A stretch of 64,000 nt of DNA, taken from Emcibacter sp. (GTDB lineage Bacteria; Pseudomonadota; Alphaproteobacteria; Sphingomonadales; Emcibacteraceae). Of the stretch, positions 52,464-60,018 are shown piece after piece (position 1 is the stretch's first letter; every line of letters starts with the position of its first letter). The translations under genes and the position numbers were made by a program. The notes below the pieces were generated by a model. That model did no database searches and was not told where the DNA came from. It worked only from the letters and a program-made list of their open reading frames with translations. Location: the NCBI RefSeq assembly GCF_963675455.1, contig NZ_OY776217.1, forward strand, positions 1,474,001-1,538,000, given 5' to 3'.

Positions 52464-53447
52464 CTATCTGATTTGTGTGGGTTTATGGGCCAGATAACGG
52501 TGTACCTGGAGATGTCCGCTGCGCATAATTTTGGTTCGCTGTGACCAGAATTGCGCTTCTTTCATGATAGCCTGAAGATTCTCGGCGGCTTCGGGGCCTT
52601 TGGAAGATAATGATTTGACTACCTGGTCAGCGTCGGCCCAGGCATCCTGGATCAGTTCAATATACTGATCGGTGATATCCTCATTGACCCGGAGGTTGAA
52701 ACCGGCATCTTTGAGGTGTTGGGCCATGACGTCAGATGTCACCGGGAAAGGATCAAGGGGTTCCTGCCTGAGCCATTTTTGTACATCAGGATCCTGCAGA
52801 GCCTCTGCGTCCCTGACGACATAGTCCGTGATGAGAAACAGACTGTCTTCTTTCAGGTTTTTGAAGACTTCGTGCAGAAGTTCCGCTTTCTTTTCGATCG
52901 TAAAAAAAGCTTCCTTGGAATAAGCCCGATCGAAGTTGCGATCAAAGGGTTCGATTTCATCGAAATCTTTAAAATAAATGGGCGCCTTTTTTTCGAGCCC
53001 TGCCTTGACCGACATATGCATGCCTTTTGCGGCCAGTTGTTCGGAATGTTCATAGCCGCTGATCCAGACCCCGAACTCCTGGGCCAGGACCCGGGCTGGA
53101 CCACCCAGACCGGCGCCAATAACCATGGCGCTCTGTTTGGGAGACAGGGCGAGAAGTTTCGACATGGCGATGACATTTTCGGGTCCGCCCGGCCCGCAAT
53201 ATCCGTTACCCCAGATGAGCTGGGCCACCTGGATACGCGCGTCGCTCCAGCTGAATTTTTCGTTTTCCACGTCACGTGTCACGACTTCTGCGGGTTCTTC
53301 CCTGGTCAGGTCCTCATAGGTAGCATTACCGTTTCGTGCACGGAGTTTGGCTTCCATGTCTGCAACATCATAACCTTCCCACCAGGCCTTGAGGCGCCAG
53401 CGAAGTGGTACCTTGATGTTCTTCATATTTTTGTCCGGTTCCGCCAC
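52464..53447 (-). CDS. SAM-dependent methyltransferase, phosphobase-methyltransferase-like (paralogue 1)
   Basis: The 327-residue protein starts with a basic/aromatic region containing LKAWWEGYD (about 19-27), then a class I methyltransferase domain: IWGNGYCGPGG (78-88), glycine-rich SAM motif VIGAGLGGPARVLA (109-122), and LFLITDY. The order and spacing resemble phosphoethanolamine N-methyltransferases, including a C-terminal part with DITDQYIELI. At positions where that family has its catalytic Tyr and His, my alignment by eye gives Trp67 and Thr183, so the substrate is probably different. It starts nine bases after its neighbour ends and is paralogous to it. No signal peptide. Confidence 0.75.
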   Translation of the reverse strand: MAEPDKNMKNIKVPLRWRLKAWWEGYDVADMEAKLRARNGNATYEDLTREEPAEVVTRDVENEKFSWSDARIQVAQLIWGNGYCGPGGPENVIAMSKLLALSPKQSAMVIGAGLGGPARVLAQEFGVWISGYEHSEQLAAKGMHMSVKAGLEKKAPIYFKDFDEIEPFDRNFDRAYSKEAFFTIEKKAELLHEVFKNLKEDSLFLITDYVVRDAEALQDPDVQKWLRQEPLDPFPVTSDVMAQHLKDAGFNLRVNEDITDQYIELIQDAWADADQVVKSLSSKGPEAAENLQAIMKEAQFWSQRTKIMRSGHLQVHRYLAHKPTQIR

Positions 53448-53456
53448 GTTACGTTC

Positions 53457-54476
53457 CTAGTTCTCGGCCGGCTTATAGGCAAGCAGGCGCCAGACATGAA
53501 CTTTCTTTTCCCTTAGAAGTTTGGCTCTCAGGGACCAGAAGGAAGCTTCCTTCATCAAGACGCCGATTTCGGGGCAATTCTCGCCGTTATCTGACGCCAG
53601 GACGGCAGCAATTTTGTCAGCATTGGCCCAGCTCTTGGCAATCAATTCAATATAGAGGTCCGAAATATCTTCGTTCACCCGGATCATGAAGCCAGCTTTT
53701 TCAAGAAGGGCAGCCATCATTTCCGCGGTTACAGGATAGGGACGGTTGATTTCCTGCTTCAGCCATTTCTGTACATTATCGTCTTCCAGAACTTCCGGAC
53801 CGGACAATGTGTAATCGGTGATCAGAAAAAGGGCATCGTCCTTGAGTTTCTCGTACATTTTGCTGATAAGGTTGGTTTTATCTTTCACCGTATACAGGGC
53901 TTCCTTGGCGAAGGCTCTGTCAAAACGTCTGTTGAAAGGGTCCTCGGCAGTAGGGTCGTAGGAGGAAATCTCGGCTTTTTTACCCAGCCCGGCCATGGTC
54001 GAAATGCTCATGCCCTTTTTGGCAAGTTCCGGGGATTCTTCATATCCTGTGATCCAGACACCGAATTCCTCCGCCATGACCCGGCAGGGGCCGCCAAGCC
54101 CGGCACCAATCACCGCGGCGCTCATTTCAGGTGTCATGGCCAGAAGCTTTGACATGGCTTTAATATGCTCGGGTCCCCCCGGCCCGCAATATCCCTGACC
54201 CCAGACAAGCTGGGAGACTTCCATGCGCGTGTCGTCCCAGGGCAGGACGGCCAGGTTGCCGCTCAGACGGTCTGCGCTTTCGGAAACGGCAGCCTTGGGG
54301 GCAGGTACGGCTTGAGGCGTGCCTTCATCATCAGCGGACGGCTCTCCGCCGCTGGCGTCTTCTTCAGGGCCGTCTTTTTTAAGCCGGTCCTTCATCTCAT
54401 TTACGTCATATCCCTCCCACCAGGCCTTCAGGCGTAACTTGAGAGGGATCTTTTCCGATTTTTGGGCGTCAGCCAT
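53457..54476 (-). CDS. SAM-dependent methyltransferase, phosphobase-methyltransferase-like (paralogue 2)
   Basis: The 339-residue protein parallels the adjacent gene along its length: LKAWWEGYD near the N-terminus, WGQGYCGPGG, VIGAGLGGPCRVMA, FAKEALYTVKDK, LFLITDY and EDISDLYIELI. It carries an extra acidic, Pro/Ala-rich linker (about residues 35-75) absent from the other copy. The same Trp and Thr replace the expected catalytic Tyr and His of phosphoethanolamine methyltransferases. The two genes, nine bases apart, look like an old tandem duplication and may encode a heterodimer or act on successive methylations. The 144 bases between it and pheT show no feature. Confidence 0.75.
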   Translation of the reverse strand: MADAQKSEKIPLKLRLKAWWEGYDVNEMKDRLKKDGPEEDASGGEPSADDEGTPQAVPAPKAAVSESADRLSGNLAVLPWDDTRMEVSQLVWGQGYCGPGGPEHIKAMSKLLAMTPEMSAAVIGAGLGGPCRVMAEEFGVWITGYEESPELAKKGMSISTMAGLGKKAEISSYDPTAEDPFNRRFDRAFAKEALYTVKDKTNLISKMYEKLKDDALFLITDYTLSGPEVLEDDNVQKWLKQEINRPYPVTAEMMAALLEKAGFMIRVNEDISDLYIELIAKSWANADKIAAVLASDNGENCPEIGVLMKEASFWSLRAKLLREKKVHVWRLLAYKPAEN

Positions 54477-54620
54477 TCCATTTCCCCAGGAACTGTTACA
54501 ACTTCATGGGGATATACTAGTTTTAAGCCCTTTAAATATGGTTAATGGCTGAAAATGCAAAAGATTCTGCCATTTCCCCAGGCAGAACCTTTTATGAAAG
54601 AATATTCTTACTAATTAATA

Positions 54621-57011
54621 TTATCTCAGGCTGCCGCCGGTCGCTTTACGGACAGCATCAATGACCTTTGACGCAATCTGATCAATCTCATCATCCGTCA
54701 GGGTGCGATCATCCGGTTGCAGACGAATGCTGACCGCGACCGATTTCCAGCCCTCGGCAACACCCTGTCCCTGATAGACGTCAAAAATACTCACATCGTC
54801 GATCAGTTTTTTCTCGGCGCTGCGGGCTGCCCGGACGATATCCGCTGCGGCGACATTCTGGTCTACGACAAAGGCAAAGTCGCGTTCCACCGCCTGATAG
54901 TCCGAAGCTTTCAGGGGGCCACGGCTGTTGCCGCCCTTGCCTTTAGGCAGGGGGATATTTTCCAGCATGATTTCGAAGGCGACCAGCGGGCCCTTTACAT
55001 CCAGTGCCTTCAACACTTTGGGATGAACTTCCCCGAAATAGGCCAGTATATTCTTGGGACCAAGCCGGATCACGCCACTTCGACCGGGATGATACCAGCC
55101 TGGTGCTTCCGCCACGACCTGGGCGTTGTCAATTTTTGCCCCGGCGTTGCGTAAAATGGCTTCCGCATCGGCCTTTGCCTGGAAGACAGATACATCTTCC
55201 GGGGCCTGTTTCCAGTGGCGGGGGCCGGTCTGGCCCCGGCGAATGCCCGCCAGGACAAGGCTCTGGCCGTCCGGCGTATCACTGGCAAACTGGCTACCGG
55301 CCTCGAACAGGGCAACATTCTTGAATCCCCGGTCGATATTGCGGCTGGCGGCGGTGATCAGGTTAGGCAGAAGGTTTGGACGCATGGCGTCCAGGTCGCT
55401 GCTGATCGGGTTGTCCAGAACCAGCTCCGGTTTGAGCTCCGCAAACAGGCTGACCTGGTCAGACGGCAGGAAGGACCAGGTCACTGCTTCTTTCAGGCCG
55501 AGTTCCGCGGCTGTGCGCTTGGCCAGCCGGACCCGTTTCTGCAGCGGGCTGAGACCGGTCTCGATCTCCCGACTGGAATTCGGGAGCGGTATGGACGGAA
55601 TATGCTCGAAGCCATGAATGCGCAAAACTTCCTCAACGAAGTCGGCTTCGCCGTCAATGTCACAGCGCCAGGACGGGGTGGTTACCTTCAACACACCATT
55701 CTTCTTTTCCACACCGAAACCGAGGCGTCCGAGGATATCAATGATTTCGCCTTCCGAAACGTCAACACCACCAAGGGAGCGGATGCGCTCCGGCCGGACC
55801 TGAACGGTTTTTGTAATATCCGGTACTTTACCGGCCAGGAAAATATCGCTGGCTTCACCGCCGCAAAGATCGATGATCATGCGGGTGGCCTGTTCAATGC
55901 CCGGGAGCACACTTTCAGGGTCTACACCACGCTCAAACCGGTAGCGGGCATCACTGTCGATGCCCAGCTTGCGACCGGCCATGGCAATGGCGATCGGATC
56001 GAACCAGGCGCATTCGAGGAAGACATTGACGGTATCTTCCTCACAGCCGGTGGAGGTGCCGCCGATAATGCCGCCCAGACCGATGACGCCGCTGTTGTCG
56101 GTGATGGCGCAGGCCCCGGCCTGCAGAGTGTATTCGTTATCGTTGAGGGCGGAGAGGGTTTCCCCGTCCTTTGTCTGACGCACAACGATATCTCCCTGCA
56201 GGCGATCGGCGTCATAGACATGCAACGGACGCGCCATGTCATAGGTGATATAGTTGGTGATATCAACCAGGGTCGAAATGGGCCGGAGGCCAATGGATTT
56301 CAGACGTTTCTGCAGCCAGTCCGGGCTCGGTCCGTTTTTCACACCTTTGATGTAACGACCGGCGAAGACCGGGCATTGTTCTGTCGTTTCGATGACAACT
56401 TTGACCGGGCTCTCACCCTTGCCGGTAACTTTCTCGAAGGAAGGTTCTTTCAGGCTGCCGAGACCGGCGGCGGCCAGGTCACGGGCAATGCCGTAGACGC
56501 CAAGGGCATCCTGCCGGTTGGGTGTAATGGCGATTTCGATAACCGGATCATTAAGACCCGCATAGTCGGCGAAGGGGGTGCCGACAGGTGCATCCGACGG
56601 CAGGTCGATAATGCCGTCATGGTCTTCACCGAGGCCAAGCTCCCGTTCCGAGCACAGCATGCCGTTGCTTTCCACGCCGCGGATTTTGGTGGGTTTCAGT
56701 TTCATGCCATTTGTCGGGATGACCGCGCCGGAAGGGGCAAAGGCGCCCTTGAGGCCGGTTCTCGCATTAGGGGCGCCGCAAACCACCTGCAACACTTCGG
56801 TGCCGGTATTGACCTTGCAGACGCGCAGTTTGTCTGCATCGGGATGCTGGACCGCTTCCAGCACTTCGGCGATGACAAAGGGCTTCAGTGTATCAGCCGG
56901 ATTTTCAACTTCCTCAATTTCCAGACCGATCGCCGTCAGCTTTTCGGTGATGGTGTCCAGGTCCGCATCCGTATCCAGATAGTCCTTAAGCCAGGAAAGG
57001 GTGAATTTCAT
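54621..57011 (-). CDS. pheT: Phenylalanine-tRNA ligase beta subunit
   Basis: PheT forms the alpha2-beta2 phenylalanyl-tRNA synthetase with PheS. The 796-residue protein has the N-terminal tRNA-binding OB domain (VIAEVLEAVQHPDADKLRVC, about 47-66), the B3/B4 editing domain (about 200-380), B5, a catalytic-like core and the C-terminal ferredoxin-fold anticodon-binding domain (about 700-796, SDYQAVERDFAFVVD). It starts 20 bases after pheS ends. Length is standard for Gram-negative bacteria. Confidence 0.97.
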   Translation of the reverse strand: MKFTLSWLKDYLDTDADLDTITEKLTAIGLEIEEVENPADTLKPFVIAEVLEAVQHPDADKLRVCKVNTGTEVLQVVCGAPNARTGLKGAFAPSGAVIPTNGMKLKPTKIRGVESNGMLCSERELGLGEDHDGIIDLPSDAPVGTPFADYAGLNDPVIEIAITPNRQDALGVYGIARDLAAAGLGSLKEPSFEKVTGKGESPVKVVIETTEQCPVFAGRYIKGVKNGPSPDWLQKRLKSIGLRPISTLVDITNYITYDMARPLHVYDADRLQGDIVVRQTKDGETLSALNDNEYTLQAGACAITDNSGVIGLGGIIGGTSTGCEEDTVNVFLECAWFDPIAIAMAGRKLGIDSDARYRFERGVDPESVLPGIEQATRMIIDLCGGEASDIFLAGKVPDITKTVQVRPERIRSLGGVDVSEGEIIDILGRLGFGVEKKNGVLKVTTPSWRCDIDGEADFVEEVLRIHGFEHIPSIPLPNSSREIETGLSPLQKRVRLAKRTAAELGLKEAVTWSFLPSDQVSLFAELKPELVLDNPISSDLDAMRPNLLPNLITAASRNIDRGFKNVALFEAGSQFASDTPDGQSLVLAGIRRGQTGPRHWKQAPEDVSVFQAKADAEAILRNAGAKIDNAQVVAEAPGWYHPGRSGVIRLGPKNILAYFGEVHPKVLKALDVKGPLVAFEIMLENIPLPKGKGGNSRGPLKASDYQAVERDFAFVVDQNVAAADIVRAARSAEKKLIDDVSIFDVYQGQGVAEGWKSVAVSIRLQPDDRTLTDDEIDQIASKVIDAVRKATGGSLR

Positions 57012-57031
57012 GATACTTACTCTGCCTTTTT

Positions 57032-58108
57032 CTATTTAACGCCCTGGGTGCTCAGCGCCGGAATATCCAGCGCGGCAAAACCATAATGTTTCAGCCAGCG
57101 CAGGTCGGCGGCGAAGAAATCCCGCAGATCCGGGATTCCCCATTTCAGCATGGCGATACGGTCCAGCCCCATACCAAAGGCGAAACCCTGATATTCGTTG
57201 GGATCAAGGCCTACATTTTCGAGAACGCGCGGGTTGACCATGCCGCAGCCGAGGATTTCCAGCCAGTCGTCGCCTTCTCCGATACGGATTTCATCGCCCA
57301 TAAAGGCGCAGCCGATGTCCATTTCGGCGCTGGGTTCGGTGAAGGGGAAATAGCTCGGCCGGAAACGGGTTTTTACATTGTCGACTTCAAAGAACTTGCG
57401 GCAGAACTCCTCAATACACCATTTCAGGTGACCCATATTGATATCCTTGTCCACGACCAGGGCTTCGACCTGGTGGAACATGGGGGTATGGGTGGCATCT
57501 GAATCACAGCGATAGGTCCGGCCGGGGGCGATGATCCGGAACGGCGGCTTGCCGCTCATCATGGTGCGGATCTGCACCGGCGAGGTATGGGTGCGCAGAA
57601 CCTTGCGGTTGCCTTCTTCGTCTTCCGGCAGATAAAAGGTGTCATGCATCTGCCGTGCCGGGTGCTCCGCCGGAATATTGAGCGCGGTAAAGTTATATAA
57701 ATCTTCCTCGATTTCCGGGCCTTCGGCAACACTGAAGCCCATTTCGGTGAAAATCTCGGTGACCTCGTCAACCACCTGGCTGATCGGATGAATGCTGCCC
57801 GGTTCAGCCGGAACGGCGGGCAGGGTGATATCCAGTTTTTCGGACTGCAGGCGCTGGTTGAGGATCTCGTCTTCCAGGATATCGCGGCGTCCGCTGATGG
57901 AATCATTCAGACCGTTCTTCAGCATATTGAGTTTCGGCCCGAATTCTTTCTTTTCCTCAGGCGTCATTTTGCCCAGCTCGCGCATCATCAGGCTGACACG
58001 GCCTTTTTTGCCAAGCGCCGAGACCCTGATTTCCTCGAGGGTTTCAATATCGTTTGCGGAATTTATCTGTCCGAGGATTTCCTGTTCCAGTGACTGGAGA
58101 TCTTCCAT
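57032..58108 (-). CDS. pheS: Phenylalanine-tRNA ligase alpha subunit
   Basis: PheS carries the aminoacylation site. The 358-residue protein has the N-terminal coiled coil (about 1-90) and the class II core: HPISQVVDEVTEIFTEMGF, MHDTFYL (motif 1/2 region), FRPSYFPFTEPSAEMD (about 260-275) and motif 3 FGMGLDRIAMLKWGIPDLR. It follows rplT by 96 bases, with a terminator or attenuator hairpin between them. I looked for a Phe-rich leader peptide in that gap and found none. Confidence 0.97.
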   Translation of the reverse strand: MEDLQSLEQEILGQINSANDIETLEEIRVSALGKKGRVSLMMRELGKMTPEEKKEFGPKLNMLKNGLNDSISGRRDILEDEILNQRLQSEKLDITLPAVPAEPGSIHPISQVVDEVTEIFTEMGFSVAEGPEIEEDLYNFTALNIPAEHPARQMHDTFYLPEDEEGNRKVLRTHTSPVQIRTMMSGKPPFRIIAPGRTYRCDSDATHTPMFHQVEALVVDKDINMGHLKWCIEEFCRKFFEVDNVKTRFRPSYFPFTEPSAEMDIGCAFMGDEIRIGEGDDWLEILGCGMVNPRVLENVGLDPNEYQGFAFGMGLDRIAMLKWGIPDLRDFFAADLRWLKHYGFAALDIPALSTQGVK

Positions 58109-58146
58109 TTTTACACCCGTTTTTGTCTTTTACACCTAGTGCATAC

Positions 58147-58181
58147 ATAAAAAGGGACCTGCTGCCAAGAGCAGGCCCCTT
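58147..58181 (-). terminator. Terminator (or attenuator) between rplT and pheS
   Basis: On the minus strand AAGGGGCCTGC pairs with GCAGGTCCCTT (11 pairs including one G-U) and is followed by TTTT. It lies 24 bases past rplT and 39 bases before pheS, so it ends the ribosomal protein transcript or attenuates pheST. Confidence 0.75.
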
Positions 58182-58204
58182 CAAACTTGAAATGAACCGT
58201 TAGC

Positions 58205-58567
58205 CTAGGCTGCGTTAAGAGCAGACTCTGCCTGGGTTGCCAGGGCTTTAAAGGCTTCGGGTTCGCGAACGGCCAGATCGGCCAGAACTTTGCGGTCAAG
58301 TTCGACGCCTGCGAGTTTCAGGCCGTTCATAAATCGTGAGTAGGTCAGGTCGTGCAGGCGGGCAGCCGCATTGATGCGCTGGATCCACAGGGCACGGAAC
58401 TGACGCTTCCGGACTTTCCTGTCCCGATAAGCGTACTGACCGGCTTTCTCCACGGCCTGTTTGGCGACGCGGATGGTGTTCTTGCGACGACCGCGATAAC
58501 CTTTGGCCGCCTTGATAACTTTTTTATGTTTGGCGTGCGATGTGACGCCGCGTTTGACGTGTGCCAT
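58205..58567 (-). CDS. rplT: Large ribosomal subunit protein bL20
   Basis: The 120-residue basic protein begins MAHVKRGVTSHAKHKKVIKA and contains GYRGRRKNTIRVAKQAVEKA and RFMNGLKLAGVELDRKVLADLA, all family signatures. L20 binds 23S rRNA early in assembly and in some bacteria represses its own operon; no L20-binding pseudoknot could be judged here by eye. It follows rpmI by 11 bases. Confidence 0.97.
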   Translation of the reverse strand: MAHVKRGVTSHAKHKKVIKAAKGYRGRRKNTIRVAKQAVEKAGQYAYRDRKVRKRQFRALWIQRINAAARLHDLTYSRFMNGLKLAGVELDRKVLADLAVREPEAFKALATQAESALNAA

Positions 58568-58578
58568 TTTGCTTCTCC

Positions 58579-58776
58579 TTAGCCGTAGGGCAGAAACTTC
58601 TTGACGATACGGGCATCCTGGTCTGACAGGATGGTCGTACCGCGCTGGTTTCTGATCTGTTTGTTAGTACGCTTGATCATGCCGTGCTGTTTGCCGGCCT
58701 GGCCAGAACGCACTTTACCACTGGCGGTAAGTTTGAAGCGCTTTTTGGCGCCACTTTTAGTTTTCAGTTTGGGCAT
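58579..58776 (-). CDS. rpmI: Large ribosomal subunit protein bL35
   Basis: The 65-residue very basic protein begins MPKLKTKSGAKKRFKLTASG, the typical L35 start, and includes HGMIKRTNKQIRNQRGT. It heads rpmI-rplT. The usual upstream gene infC is absent: the next gene is on the other strand, so infC must be elsewhere in the genome. The 288-base region upstream (58777-59064) holds the promoters of this gene and the TraB/GumN gene; no specific boxes were assigned. Confidence 0.96.
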   Translation of the reverse strand: MPKLKTKSGAKKRFKLTASGKVRSGQAGKQHGMIKRTNKQIRNQRGTTILSDQDARIVKKFLPYG

Positions 58777-59064
58777 TTAGCTTTCCTTCTCAATAATTCC
58801 AATCGCAGTTGCCTGCGGAAGCTTTCCGGATGGCGAGGCATGCCCTTCCATGGCCAGACCATCCAACGGAAGCAAGGCTTATAACGCCCTTTATGGCCAA
58901 TTGCAAGGGGATTCAGGGGCAAAAATTCGGGTCATAATTTCAAACTTTTCAGACATTTTACAATGTGTTCACAGACGCACTTTATTTTAGGCATATACAG
59001 GTCCGGAACCGCTCCTTTATAGTTGCGGGCAGGAAAAAGAACAAAATTAAAGGTGTTTTCAGAT

Positions 59065-59994
59065 ATGCTCTTTTCAATAATACAGAGGTTAAGTCACGGC
59101 TTCAGCCGAAAGATAACGGCGTTCCTGATTGTTATTCTGGTTTATTCGGGGCCGGCGGTTCATGCCGGTGAAAGTCTGCCGACAACTGCAACGCCTGCCT
59201 TGTGGATGGTGGAGAAAGAAGACGCCAAGGTCTATTTCCTGGGTTCTTTTCATGTGCTTCCAAAGGAACTGACCTGGTATCAGGGTGATATAGAGAAAGC
59301 CTTCAGGGAATCAGGCACACTGGTTCTGGAGACTGTCATGGATGCCCAGAGCCAGGGTGAAATCGCCATGGTGATGATGACAAACTCCATGTTGCCGCAG
59401 GGCTATACCCTGAATGGCCTGCTGGATGAGGAACGCTATCAGAAGGCCCTGAAGCTTGCCCTGCCGCTGGGACTTTCCGAAGCTCAGGTGGCCCGCCTCC
59501 AGCCTTGGTATCTGGCCATTATGCTTTCTGTCCAGACGATTGTCGCCAATGGCCTGGATCCCGCGAGCGGCGTTGATCACTTCCTGCAGGGACTTGCAGG
59601 AAGTGAAGGCAAAACCATTACCGGTCTTGAGACTGCCAAAGAACAGATTGAAGCACTGTCCCATCATCCGCTGGATGTCCAGACGGACATGTTGAGCGAT
59701 ACGCTCGATAAAATGGACCAGTTCGACGATTATATGAACAGCTATATTTCCGCCTGGGCGTCGGGTGATGACGAGCAGATTGCAGGTACCATGCTGGAGG
59801 AAATGAAGGCTTATCCCTCCATGTATGAGGCACTTCTGGTCAATCGCAACCGCAACTGGGTTCCCAAAATCGCTGAATTCATTGAAACCGGCGGCACGGT
59901 TATGATTGTTGTCGGCATGGCCCACCTGGTCGGTGAGGACAGTGTCTTGCACATGCTGGAGGAAAAAGGCTACCGGATTGAACGTATCCGCTAG
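59065..59994 (+). CDS. TraB/GumN family protein
   Basis: The 309-residue protein has an N-terminal signal anchor or signal peptide (about 14-34, ITAFLIVILVYSGPAVHA) and the TraB/GumN domain: ALWMVEKEDAKVYFLGSFHVL (read in two parts: WMVE and YFLGSFHVLP), LVLETVMDAQ and the C-terminal GGTVMIVVGMAHLVGEDSV. The GSFH and GMAHL motifs with their His and Glu residues are the proposed metal site of a peptidase-like clan. The start at 59065 has AAAGGTG upstream; a TTG at 59023 would add 14 residues. It is predicted periplasmic; substrate unknown. Confidence 0.88.
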   Translation: MLFSIIQRLSHGFSRKITAFLIVILVYSGPAVHAGESLPTTATPALWMVEKEDAKVYFLGSFHVLPKELTWYQGDIEKAFRESGTLVLETVMDAQSQGEIAMVMMTNSMLPQGYTLNGLLDEERYQKALKLALPLGLSEAQVARLQPWYLAIMLSVQTIVANGLDPASGVDHFLQGLAGSEGKTITGLETAKEQIEALSHHPLDVQTDMLSDTLDKMDQFDDYMNSYISAWASGDDEQIAGTMLEEMKAYPSMYEALLVNRNRNWVPKIAEFIETGGTVMIVVGMAHLVGEDSVLHMLEEKGYRIERIR

Positions 59995-60018
59995 TCCCGG
60001 CCAGCGTGGGAGCAGGCG

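Noticed and set aside
55215..57086. Long open frame on the plus strand opposite pheT (623 codons)
   Set aside because: It mirrors the pheT reading frame, shows no domain, and would require expression antisense to an essential gene.
58109..58204. Possible Phe-rich leader peptide controlling pheST
   Set aside because: A short frame starting ATGTATGCA is present after the hairpin but contains no run of Phe codons and runs into pheS out of frame; the hairpin is better explained as the rplT terminator.
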